From an uncultured Caryophanales bacterium (GTDB lineage: Bacteria; Bacillota_I; Bacilli_A; RFN20; CAG-826): a stretch of DNA of 32,981 bases. The position numbers and the translations under genes were made by a program. The notes under the pieces were generated by a model that saw nothing but the letters and a program-made list of their open reading frames with translations, was not told where the DNA came from and made no database searches. The stretch spans positions 1-32,981 of the forward strand of contig CAMYVX010000012.1 in the NCBI GenBank assembly GCA_947302535.1. Direction: 5' to 3'. Below are positions 16,110 through 22,622 of the stretch, piece after piece (position 1 is the stretch's first letter; every line of letters starts with the position of its first letter).

Positions 16110-17138
16110 TTAATGTCCTCCTTTTCCAAACCCACAATTAGGGAAAGTACATATATCACATCCTAGACATAATCCACCATGTCCTAAGGAAGCTAAAAAT
16201 TCTTTATCAATTTTGATATCCGCCATTAGTCTAGGCATCACTAAATCAAAGATTGTTCTCTTCGCGTACATAACGCAACCTGGTAAACCAATAACGGGCC
16301 GTCCATCTTTATAGTAAGAAAGTAAAAACATTGCTCCAGGTAGTACGGGAGCCCCATAAGAAATAATATCAACAAGACTATTTTTGATAGCTAAAGGCGT
16401 CTTATCATCTGGATCTACCGACATACCACCAGTACAAATAACCATATCAACACCATTATTTAGCATTTTTACAATGTTCTCAGTAATCTTTTCATGGTCG
16501 TCACTTAAAATAACGTGTTCCACCATTTCCGCTCCGTAAAAGGCCATTTTCTTATTTAAGATAGGAGTAAAAGCGTCTTCAATTCTTCCTGAGGCCACTT
16601 CGTTGCCAGTAGTAATAAGTCCATATCGTTTTTTCTTAAACGGAACTACTTTCATTAAAGGGGTATTGCCACATACTTCTTTAGCGGTTTGCATTTTCTT
16701 TTTTTCTATCACTAACGGAATGACTCTCATGCCCGCTAACTTATCGCCTTTTTTTACGAAGAATCCGCTTTGTCTTGTAGCAATCATCATCTCGCCTAAA
16801 GAATTAAGTTTGTTCAATCTAGCAACATCAACTAAGAACAAGCCATCGCAACTAGCAAATAGTTCAATCTTGCCTTCGCTTGGTTCGTTATGCTCCATAT
16901 TCTCATTCCCACATAAAGAAAGGAGTTCATACGCGGCTTCATTTTCATGGAGCATGTTTTCATCATATTCAAAGATATAAATCCATTCTTTACCAACACT
17001 CAGTAAAACAGGGATATCTTTTTCTTCAATAATGTGTCCTTTTTTAAAAACCGGGCCTTTAAATTTCCCAGGAATAATTTGGGTAATATCATGACAAAGC
17101 ACTTGCCCAACTGCATCTATAGTTCTTATTTTCTTCAT
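16110..17138 (-). CDS. MoeA-like molybdopterin-binding protein with C-terminal Cys cluster
   Basis: This 342-aa protein belongs to the MoeA/molybdopterin-binding superfamily, the clostridial type beginning KIRTIDAVGQVLCHDITQI. MoeA inserts Mo (or W) into adenylated molybdopterin. The MoCF-binding-like domain has YGLITTGNEVASGRIED (about residues 180-195), VICTGGMSVDPDDKTPLAI and PVIGLPGCVMYAKRT. It ends in a Cys-rich tail, GLCLGCDICTFPNCGFGKGG (C-x2-C-x2-C-x4-C), that could bind metal or an Fe-S centre; canonical MoeA lacks it. I choose ATG 17138. The ORF-track start at 17174 is a TTG that is part of a TTGACA -35 box, so it is not transcribed from that promoter. The transcript is predicted to be leaderless. 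Confidence 0.88.
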   Translation of the reverse strand: MKKIRTIDAVGQVLCHDITQIIPGKFKGPVFKKGHIIEEKDIPVLLSVGKEWIYIFEYDENMLHENEAAYELLSLCGNENMEHNEPSEGKIELFASCDGLFLVDVARLNKLNSLGEMMIATRQSGFFVKKGDKLAGMRVIPLVIEKKKMQTAKEVCGNTPLMKVVPFKKKRYGLITTGNEVASGRIEDAFTPILNKKMAFYGAEMVEHVILSDDHEKITENIVKMLNNGVDMVICTGGMSVDPDDKTPLAIKNSLVDIISYGAPVLPGAMFLLSYYKDGRPVIGLPGCVMYAKRTIFDLVMPRLMADIKIDKEFLASLGHGGLCLGCDICTFPNCGFGKGGH

Positions 17139-17146
17139 ATGGGCAT

Positions 17147-17174
17147 ATTTTAACAAGTTAAAGAACTTTGTCAA
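17147..17174 (-). promoter_or_regulatory. Promoter of the moeA-like/moaC/mog/modABC operon, leaderless
   Basis: A consensus TTGACA (17169-17174) and TAAAAT (17147-17152) are 16 nt apart on the minus strand. Initiation is predicted around 17140, about 2 nt before the ATG at 17136-17138. No Shine-Dalgarno is present. This uncouples the downstream six genes from moaA. Confidence 0.75.
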
Positions 17175-17186
17175 ATAGAGGATTTC

Positions 17187-17247
17187 GCAAACAAAGTTTG
17201 CCGTGCGCGTATAGGCACGCTATTTAACCTTGAAATAGCGCTCTCGC
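17187..17247 (-). repeat. Cluster of three adjacent small hairpins between moaA and the moeA-like gene
   Basis: Three inverted repeats lie nearly end to end: CGCTATTT/AAATAGCG (17218-17225, 17233-17240), CGTGC/GCACG (17202-17206, 17215-17219) and GCAAAC/GTTTGC (17187-17192, 17196-17201). The first two share two bases. The segment is GC-richer than its surroundings. No U-tract follows, so it is not a standard terminator. It could form only in transcripts reading through from moaA. Role unknown. Confidence 0.5.
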
Positions 17248-17270
17248 ATGAAAAAATATTAAAAAAGAGG

Positions 17271-18215
17271 TTACCCACCTATTTTAGACATATCGCGAAT
17301 CGATAAAGACCCATCGTTATTCAAATTATGCTGTTTAGGTTTATGGTAAATAGCTTCTTTAATCGCGGTTATTAATTCTTCTCCATGAAGATCAAAGATA
17401 TTAACTTCTTGAGGAGAATGTAAACATGGTTTTATCATCCCGTCTGCTGTTAAACGAATGCGAGAACATAACCCACAAAATGAATGTGATAATGGGGAAA
17501 TAAAGCCGACTTCAGTTCCGGTGTTTTTATCAAGATATGTCAAAGATACACCATCAAAAGATTTAAATTCTAATTGAGGATGAGACTTAATTATTGAGTC
17601 AGTTGACAGATAATGTTCTTTAAACAATTCTTTGCTTGGTCCAATTGGCATTAATTCAATAAAGCGAATTTTTAAGCCGTTTTTAGACGCAAAATTGAAT
17701 AAATTATCAACTTCATCATCATTATATCCTTTAATAAGAACAGCGTTTATTTTAATATCCTTAAATCCAACATCTTGAGCAATCTTTATGCCGTTTAAGA
17801 CTTTATTTAAATCTCCGCCTCTTGACATTAAACGATATTTTTTTTCATCTAATGTGTCTAAAGATATATTTAACCTTTTAACTCCACTATCTTTTAAAAG
17901 TGTGGCGTATTTATCTAAAAGACTTCCATTCGTTGTTAAACATAATTCTTCAATGCCTTTAATAGCAGAAATGTATCGACAAATATCAATCACTCCGTTT
18001 CTTACTAGAGGTTCCCCTCCAGTAATACGAACTTTCTTAATACCTAACGAGGCAAATGCTTCGACAATCTCTTTTATGTGTTCCGGGGAAAGAATCTTAT
18101 CGTGCTCTAGATGATTAACACCATTTTCAGGCATACAATAAAAGCAACGCATATTGCATTTATCAGTAATAGATATTCTTAAATAGTCGATATTCCTTTG
18201 ATATTGATCAATCAT
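17271..18215 (-). CDS. moaA: GTP 3',8-cyclase MoaA (radical SAM)
   Basis: MoaA converts GTP to 3',8-cyclo-GTP, the first step of molybdenum cofactor synthesis. The N-terminal radical-SAM cluster motif is CNMRCFYCMP (CxxxCxxC, about residues 19-26), followed by the RITGGEPLVR SAM-binding strand. The C-terminal auxiliary cluster is CGLCSRIRLTADGMIKPC (about 246-263). The protein ends MSKIGG, keeping the terminal Gly-Gly needed for activity in MoaA. At 314 aa it is close to family length. Its ATG lies 41 nt after the nusG stop without a clear Shine-Dalgarno. It may be read from the nusG transcript past a weak hairpin or from an unseen promoter. Confidence 0.97.
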   Translation of the reverse strand: MIDQYQRNIDYLRISITDKCNMRCFYCMPENGVNHLEHDKILSPEHIKEIVEAFASLGIKKVRITGGEPLVRNGVIDICRYISAIKGIEELCLTTNGSLLDKYATLLKDSGVKRLNISLDTLDEKKYRLMSRGGDLNKVLNGIKIAQDVGFKDIKINAVLIKGYNDDEVDNLFNFASKNGLKIRFIELMPIGPSKELFKEHYLSTDSIIKSHPQLEFKSFDGVSLTYLDKNTGTEVGFISPLSHSFCGLCSRIRLTADGMIKPCLHSPQEVNIFDLHGEELITAIKEAIYHKPKQHNLNNDGSLSIRDMSKIGG

Positions 18216-18242
18216 ATTAATTATCTTTTAGATAAAGAAAAT

Positions 18243-18258
18243 AATGACTAATGTCATT
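18243..18258 (-). terminator. Weak hairpin at the nusG stop codon
   Basis: AATGAC/GTCATT with an ATTA loop overlaps the nusG stop codon and is followed on the minus strand by ATTTTCTTT. The stem is short and AT-rich, so read-through into moaA is plausible. Confidence 0.4.
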
Positions 18259-18868
18259 AAATTCTTTCAATTTCAGAGAAGTCAACTTCCACTTTAGTGC
18301 TTCTTCCGAAGAAGATGGTTTCAACTTCTACTAAACCATTTTCACGGTTAATAGAAATAATATTACCTTCGGTACCTTCAAGAGGTCCATGGATAACTTT
18401 GACTAAGTCACCGACGTTATAACGATCATACATAGATTCGTCAACAATACCCATTCTCTTAAGGACTGGTTCAATTTCTTCTCTTGGAACAGGGAATGGT
18501 TTTGTACCTTTACCTGAAGATCCAACGAAGCCAGTGACGCCTGGAGTATTACGAACAACATACCAAGCATAGTCAGTCATAATCATTTCTACGAAGACAT
18601 AACCAGGATATAAGTTTTTCATTCTTGTTTTACCGGTAGGAAGTCCATCTTTCATCACTGGAACTTCTTGTTCGGCCACGACGATACGGAAAATTAATTT
18701 TTCTAATCCCATGGATTCCACACGTCTTTGTAAGTTGAATGCCACTTTCTTTTCGTGCGTGGAATAAGTATTGACAACGTACCAGGCTTTTTCACCTAAT
18801 CTTTGTTCACCACTATTTTCTTCAGTTAAATCAGTAGTGCTATCTGTAAATTTAATTTCATCAGCCAT
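18257..18868 (-). CDS. nusG: Transcription termination/antitermination protein NusG
   Basis: This 203-aa NusG binds RNA polymerase and modulates pausing and termination. After a roughly 25-residue acidic N-terminal extension, the NGN domain starts at KAWYVVNTYSTHEKKVAFNL and includes KNLYPGYVFVEM and VRNTPGVTGFVGS. The C-terminal KOW domain is GDLVKVIHGPLEGTEGNIISI (about residues 153-173). It is 12 nt downstream of secE with AGGAGG before the ATG. In most Firmicutes rplK follows directly; here moaA does. Confidence 0.99.
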   Translation of the reverse strand: MADEIKFTDSTTDLTEENSGEQRLGEKAWYVVNTYSTHEKKVAFNLQRRVESMGLEKLIFRIVVAEQEVPVMKDGLPTGKTRMKNLYPGYVFVEMIMTDYAWYVVRNTPGVTGFVGSSGKGTKPFPVPREEIEPVLKRMGIVDESMYDRYNVGDLVKVIHGPLEGTEGNIISINRENGLVEVETIFFGRSTKVEVDFSEIERI

Positions 18869-18880
18869 TGTCTTTACCTC

Positions 18881-19090
18881 CTATTGAGCCGCTCCATTAC
18901 CGCCACCAAAGGCTTCTTTTAAGATTTGGATAAGTCTATTACCAGCGGCGTCTTCAGCAAAAAGAATCAAAGCTGCCAAAACAGCAATAACCACTACGAC
19001 GACGATAGAAGGAATTAAAACATCCCTTTTAGGCCAACGTACTCTTTTGCCTTCTTTGACTACACCTTTAGCATAATTTTTAAGTCCCAT
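18881..19090 (-). CDS. secE: Preprotein translocase subunit SecE
   Basis: This 69-aa SecE stabilises SecY in the membrane translocase. The conserved amphipathic segment GVVKEGKRVRWPKRDVLIPS (about residues 9-28) precedes the single transmembrane helix VVVVIAVLAALILF. The short, single-helix form is typical of Gram-positives. It lies 11 nt after rpmG with an AGGAGG Shine-Dalgarno and 12 nt before nusG, giving the standard rpmG-secE-nusG order. Confidence 0.97.
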   Translation of the reverse strand: MGLKNYAKGVVKEGKRVRWPKRDVLIPSIVVVVVIAVLAALILFAEDAAGNRLIQILKEAFGGGNGAAQ

Positions 19091-19101
19091 AAACGAACCT
19101 C

Positions 19102-19248
19102 CTATTTACTCATCTTGTGGAGAGTATGTTTTCCACAGTGAGGACAATATTTGTTAAATGTCAATTGTTTAGCGCTGTCTTTATTAATGGATGTGGTATA
19201 GTTTCTGGCTAAGCATTCGGAGCAAATCAAAAGAACTTTTTCTCTCAT
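19102..19248 (-). CDS. rpmG: 50S ribosomal protein L33
   Basis: This 48-aa ORF is below the ORF-track cutoff. Translation from ATG 19248 begins [20 protein letters not shown] and ends HTLHKMSK. It has two CxxC motifs (CSEC and CPHC), so it is a zinc-containing L33 paralogue, expected to bind one Zn. GGGAGG precedes the ATG by 5 nt. It heads the rpmG-secE-nusG operon, as in Bacillus and other Firmicutes, and has its own strong promoter. Confidence 0.97.
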   Translation of the reverse strand: MREKVLLICSECLARNYTTSINKDSAKQLTFNKYCPHCGKHTLHKMSK

Positions 19249-19280
19249 CTTAACCTCCCTATATCAAACAGTGCTCATAA

Positions 19281-19309
19281 AATATAGCACGCGCAAGTGC
19301 GTTTGTAAA
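19281..19309 (-). promoter_or_regulatory. Promoter of rpmG-secE-nusG
   Basis: TTTACA (19304-19309) and TATATT (19281-19286) are separated by exactly 17 nt. The spacer is GC-rich (ACTTGCGCGTGC) and contains a GCAC/GTGC inverted repeat. Initiation near 19274 gives a leader of about 25 nt with a good Shine-Dalgarno. Confidence 0.75.
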
Positions 19310-19311
19310 TA

Positions 19312-20007
19312 TTAATTGATAATTTTCTTGTCTTTAAGAAAATACATAATAGCGATAAAGGTCATACCAATAATCGCTGTTACTAGAATTAAAGTTATCA
19401 TCAAAGAAGAAGAAATCTCTTTTTCTACCTTACGGCTTTCTTGTTCTCCATATATTCCTTTTAAATAGGCTAAGGAGCTTTTAATCGTGGATCCTGCCTT
19501 ATCAACATAGCTATCAACAACCTCTTTGTCACTATTAGATAAGGCTTCGTATCTATCGACAATTTGCTTATATAAATCTTTATCTACAGAGTCACATAAA
19601 TTAATGTCTTTATTCTCTCTAACAAATAAGTTCCAATAGTAGATAAAGCCTTCATCATTGCTATAATAATTAACAATAAAATCGTCTGGTAAATCTAAAG
19701 ATTTATATTCTTCTTCTCCACCAGTAAAATTAATTGTGGTAAAGCTATCGGAAAAGTTTTGTTCTTCTATTTCTTTAACTGCATATGTGAGCATTAAAAC
19801 TTCTAACTCACTAGCCGCATCAAAAACATGCATAGAAATAGTTAAATCGGTTCCTTCGTTATAAATTCTTAGTTCTTTATCGTTTATATGTTCTTCTTTT
19901 ATTCCTAATACAGTTCCTTTGTCCATAGTAAAATAGTCGCTATTATGGTAATCAGGGCGAACTAAACTCCCTAAGGCTAATAAAGGTAAAAGAAACAAAC
20001 TTTTCAT
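19312..20007 (-). CDS. Membrane-anchored extracellular protein of unknown function
   Basis: I do not recognise this 231-aa family. An N-terminal signal peptide (MKSLFLLPLLALGSLV) is followed by an extracellular beta-rich region (about residues 25-130), an acidic helical stalk (RYEALSNSDKEVVDSYV, about 146-162), one C-terminal transmembrane helix (about 196-222) and a short Lys-rich tail (KDKKIIN). This is a type I topology with the bulk outside. I favour ATG 20007, which gives a clean signal peptide. GTG 20013 overlaps the upstream TGA (GTGA) and would be translationally coupled, so it remains possible. It is last in the polymerase-smpB-folC-folT operon. Confidence 0.75.
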   Translation of the reverse strand: MKSLFLLPLLALGSLVRPDYHNSDYFTMDKGTVLGIKEEHINDKELRIYNEGTDLTISMHVFDAASELEVLMLTYAVKEIEEQNFSDSFTTINFTGGEEEYKSLDLPDDFIVNYYSNDEGFIYYWNLFVRENKDINLCDSVDKDLYKQIVDRYEALSNSDKEVVDSYVDKAGSTIKSSLAYLKGIYGEQESRKVEKEISSSLMITLILVTAIIGMTFIAIMYFLKDKKIIN

Positions 20008-20009
20008 AA

Positions 20010-20165
20010 TCACTTATTAAGAAGAATGATGATAACACAAATAATCATCAAAATTACTATTCCTCCAATAATAAGAACAGCGGTCCAAGGAAAAGAATAG
20101 CCTTCATTCTTTTCGTTTTCTTGGGCTTCTTCGATTTCAACGGGTTTACGATTATCACCAAGCAT
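20010..20165 (-). CDS. Small single-pass membrane protein, 51 aa, unknown function
   Basis: This ORF is too short for the ORF track. It translates as an acidic, soluble N-terminus (MLGDNRKPVEIEEAQENEK) followed by one long hydrophobic helix (about residues 28-49) and a terminal Asn-Lys. It starts 9 nt after the folT stop with AAAGGAG about 13 nt upstream. Its TGA lies 2 nt before the ATG of the next gene and overlaps that gene's alternative GTG. This packing inside an operon, with no gap otherwise explained, supports a real gene. Both it and the following gene encode single-pass membrane proteins, so the pair may interact; that is inference. Confidence 0.7.
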   Translation of the reverse strand: MLGDNRKPVEIEEAQENEKNEGYSFPWTAVLIIGGIVILMIICVIIILLNK

Positions 20166-20174
20166 ATTACTATT

Positions 20175-20966
20175 CTACTCCTTTTTCTTTATAAATTTAG
20201 CAAAAGCTGTTTTAAACAAAACAGTCAATAAAACAGTATTTAGAGGAACATTGATAAAAAGTATCATAATCTGTGTTAACACGATTACTAAATAAGTATT
20301 AAAACCAAAGGCCCAAGCTTTCATTAATGAACCAAAAATAACCATCACAAATAATTCAATTAATAAACAAGCAAATCCAGTTTGTAAAGGAGTGAAATTT
20401 TCGCTCTTTGGGTCGTAAGCTTTTTTATGATAAATCAAGATAAAAACAATAAGTAAAATCGATAAAGAAGTAAGGACTATCAAACTAACAATCTTCTGAT
20501 ATAACTCAAGATGATAAGTAGTCGAAAATAAAGTAATATCATTATTGGTAAATAAGAATACGCTTACTAAGGTAAGAAGAATAAGTAAAAACCCAATAAA
20601 AAGAAAGCCCATCACTCTTTGATTCTTAATACGCTTTACAAACGCAAAAACGTAATAAGAAATAAATCCTAACAAAGCATAAAGTAGGGTGATTTGGAAA
20701 AACAACGGGTAGGCTTTAGGATCAAAAACTAGATACCCCAATAAATCCGAACTAGCGCCAACAAGCAAACCATATAAAGGTCCTAAAAATATCGAAGCAA
20801 AAATAATTAGACAAGGACCCGCAAAAGAGATTCTAAGAAAAGGAGCAAATGGTAAATAGTTAATGGCAAAAACCTTTTGACAAAGAATATCTAGAGCAAT
20901 AAGAAGTCCGGTTAAACAAATTTTGCTCGTTTTATTTAAATCATTTAATTTAGGAAATAAAGTCAT
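20175..20966 (-). CDS. folT: ECF transporter S component, folate family
   Basis: This 263-aa polytopic membrane protein is the substrate-binding subunit of an energy-coupling factor vitamin transporter. The diagnostic region is LRISFAGPCLIIFASIFLGP followed by YGLLVGASSDLLGYLVF (about residues 45-80), as in folate-type S components. At least six hydrophobic helices are evident. A longer-than-usual middle loop and helix (about 110-185) is present. Folate specificity is inferred from that motif and from folC directly upstream, whose TGA overlaps this ATG. The shared EcfA/EcfT energising module is not in the window. Import and polyglutamylation together would salvage and trap folates. Confidence 0.82.
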   Translation of the reverse strand: MTLFPKLNDLNKTSKICLTGLLIALDILCQKVFAINYLPFAPFLRISFAGPCLIIFASIFLGPLYGLLVGASSDLLGYLVFDPKAYPLFFQITLLYALLGFISYYVFAFVKRIKNQRVMGFLFIGFLLILLTLVSVFLFTNNDITLFSTTYHLELYQKIVSLIVLTSLSILLIVFILIYHKKAYDPKSENFTPLQTGFACLLIELFVMVIFGSLMKAWAFGFNTYLVIVLTQIMILFINVPLNTVLLTVLFKTAFAKFIKKKE

Positions 20967-22177
20967 TTAATTTCCTCTTTAATATAACCCGCAAAAGCTA
21001 AAGAACCAGTGACAAGAACAATGTTGCAGTCCTCATCCTTTAAGCATGTTTCAATCGCTTCTAGTGGATTAAGGAAAAATGGATACTCATCAGCGTATAA
21101 AAAATAATCCATTTCATCTCTAGCTCTAACATGAGGAAATGTCGTTAAATAAAGCTTATCAACAACCTCACCGATAAATGAGAGCATGCTATTTAAATTC
21201 TTATCTTTAAAACAAGTGAAAACACAGAAAATACGCTTAGAAGGATAGGCTTTTTGCAAAGAAATAGCGAGTTTTTTCATTGATTCAGGATTATGCGCCC
21301 CATCAATAATGATTGGTTTTTCTTTATTTATAATCTCGAATCTACATGGGATAAACATCTTCTTAAGTCCGGCATAAATCTTATCTAAACTAACAGAAAA
21401 TCTATCATGTAAAATCTCATAAGCATCAAGCGCTAAACAGGCATCATAAACGCTATAATCCGCCATAGAAGAAATATGAACATGAGGATAAGTTAAATAA
21501 TCAAATTCATAACCTTCTTTTGTTAATTCAATACTACTAGGAATACTAGTCTCCACTAAATGAGATTTTTTCTCATTAGCGACCTCTAATATGGTGTTTA
21601 AAGCATCTTCTTCAAGCTTGCCCACTAGAACCGGTATATCGTCTTTAATAATTCCAGCCTTTTGTTCAGCGATTTCCGAAAGAGTCTTACCTAACTTATC
21701 AGTGTGCTCCAAAGATATAGAAGTGATAATAGACAGAATCGGGGTAAAAATATTTGTCGCGTCTATTTCTCCACCCATTCCACATTCAATGATAGCGATG
21801 TCACATTTTTCTTTAGAAAAATACGTTAAAGCAATATATGTCAAAGTTTCAAATATTGATAAATCACATTTTTCAATCAAACTTTTCTTCTCGTTAAAGA
21901 TACTTATAATGTCACTATCGTTAATGAGTTTTCCATTAATAGAAATTGATTCATTAATTTCATTAAGCGCGGGAGAAATAAATAGTCCGACTTTATAGCC
22001 ACCTTCTTCATAGATCTTGGCTAAATACGAAGCTGTACTACCTTTACCGTTACTTCCTGCAATATGAATTGAAGGAACATCATAAGAAAAAGAGATTTTC
22101 TTTAAAAATCTATCGAAATTATCTCTTTGATAATCATCTCCCGCTCTAAAAGAGCCGAGTGTATTAATACTCTTCAT
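20963..22177 (-). CDS. folC: Folylpolyglutamate synthase / dihydrofolate synthase family
   Basis: FolC adds glutamates to folates, retaining them in the cell; some members also make dihydrofolate. The 404-aa protein has the Mur-ligase P-loop IAGSNGKGSTASYLA (about residues 39-53), the SLEHTDKLGKTLSEIAEQKAGII block (about 154-176) and the second-domain IIIDGAHNPESMKKLA. Length is normal. It overlaps smpB by 14 nt and shares ATGA with folT, so the three genes are translationally coupled. Pairing with an S component suggests salvage; whether it also has dihydrofolate synthase activity cannot be told from sequence by eye. Confidence 0.95.
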   Translation of the reverse strand: MKSINTLGSFRAGDDYQRDNFDRFLKKISFSYDVPSIHIAGSNGKGSTASYLAKIYEEGGYKVGLFISPALNEINESISINGKLINDSDIISIFNEKKSLIEKCDLSIFETLTYIALTYFSKEKCDIAIIECGMGGEIDATNIFTPILSIITSISLEHTDKLGKTLSEIAEQKAGIIKDDIPVLVGKLEEDALNTILEVANEKKSHLVETSIPSSIELTKEGYEFDYLTYPHVHISSMADYSVYDACLALDAYEILHDRFSVSLDKIYAGLKKMFIPCRFEIINKEKPIIIDGAHNPESMKKLAISLQKAYPSKRIFCVFTCFKDKNLNSMLSFIGEVVDKLYLTTFPHVRARDEMDYFLYADEYPFFLNPLEAIETCLKDEDCNIVLVTGSLAFAGYIKEEIK

Positions 22178-22622
22178 TATTTTTTAGTTTCCTTTTCAAA
22201 TCTCTTTCTTTAATACTTTCGCGTTTATCGTAAAGTTTTTTACCTTTAGCTAGAGCTATTTCAACCTTAGCTTTGCCTTTTTTAAAATAAACTCTAGTGG
22301 GGACAATCGTATATCCACCACGTTTAGTTTGTTCTAAGAAATATCTAATCTCTTTTTTATGCATTAATAAGACCCTATTTCTCAGTGGATCATGATTAAA
22401 GATGTTACCTTGATCATAAGGCGTGATGTGCATATTAATAATCTCGGCCTGGTTATTTCTAATAACTATATAGGCATCTTTAATAGAGCAAGAATGCACT
22501 CTTAAAGATTTTATTTCTGTGCCCACTAGAGAGATACCACACTCGAGAAAGTCACTTAAGAAATAATTAAAATGCGCTTGCTTATTTTGAGCGATTATTT
22601 TAATTGACTCCATCTTGCTCAT
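22164..22622 (-). CDS. smpB: SsrA-binding protein SmpB
   Basis: SmpB binds tmRNA and delivers it to stalled ribosomes for trans-translation. The 152-aa protein has the OB-fold hallmarks YFLSDFLECGISLVGTEIKS (about residues 20-39), followed by SIKDAYIVIRNNQAEIINMHI, LLMHKKEIRYF, GYTIVPTRVYFKKGKAKVEIALAKGKK and the basic tail DKRESIKERDLKRKLKN, which mimics an anticodon stem. The start at 22622 has GAGGA upstream and overlaps the upstream gene by 23 nt. The neighbouring rnr gene common in Firmicutes is absent. Confidence 0.98.
   Translation of the reverse strand: MSKMESIKIIAQNKQAHFNYFLSDFLECGISLVGTEIKSLRVHSCSIKDAYIVIRNNQAEIINMHITPYDQGNIFNHDPLRNRVLLMHKKEIRYFLEQTKRGGYTIVPTRVYFKKGKAKVEIALAKGKKLYDKRESIKERDLKRKLKNNEEY

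Noticed and set aside
16109-16159. Upstream start of moaC at 16159
   Set aside because: The additional 17 residues are translated from the end of the moeA-like gene in another frame; ATG 16108 follows a GGAGG and matches MoaC N-termini.
17175-17270. Moco riboswitch upstream of the MoeA-like gene
   Set aside because: The structured segment lies upstream of the predicted promoter, and I could not match conserved Moco-motif nucleotides by eye; left as an unexplained hairpin cluster.
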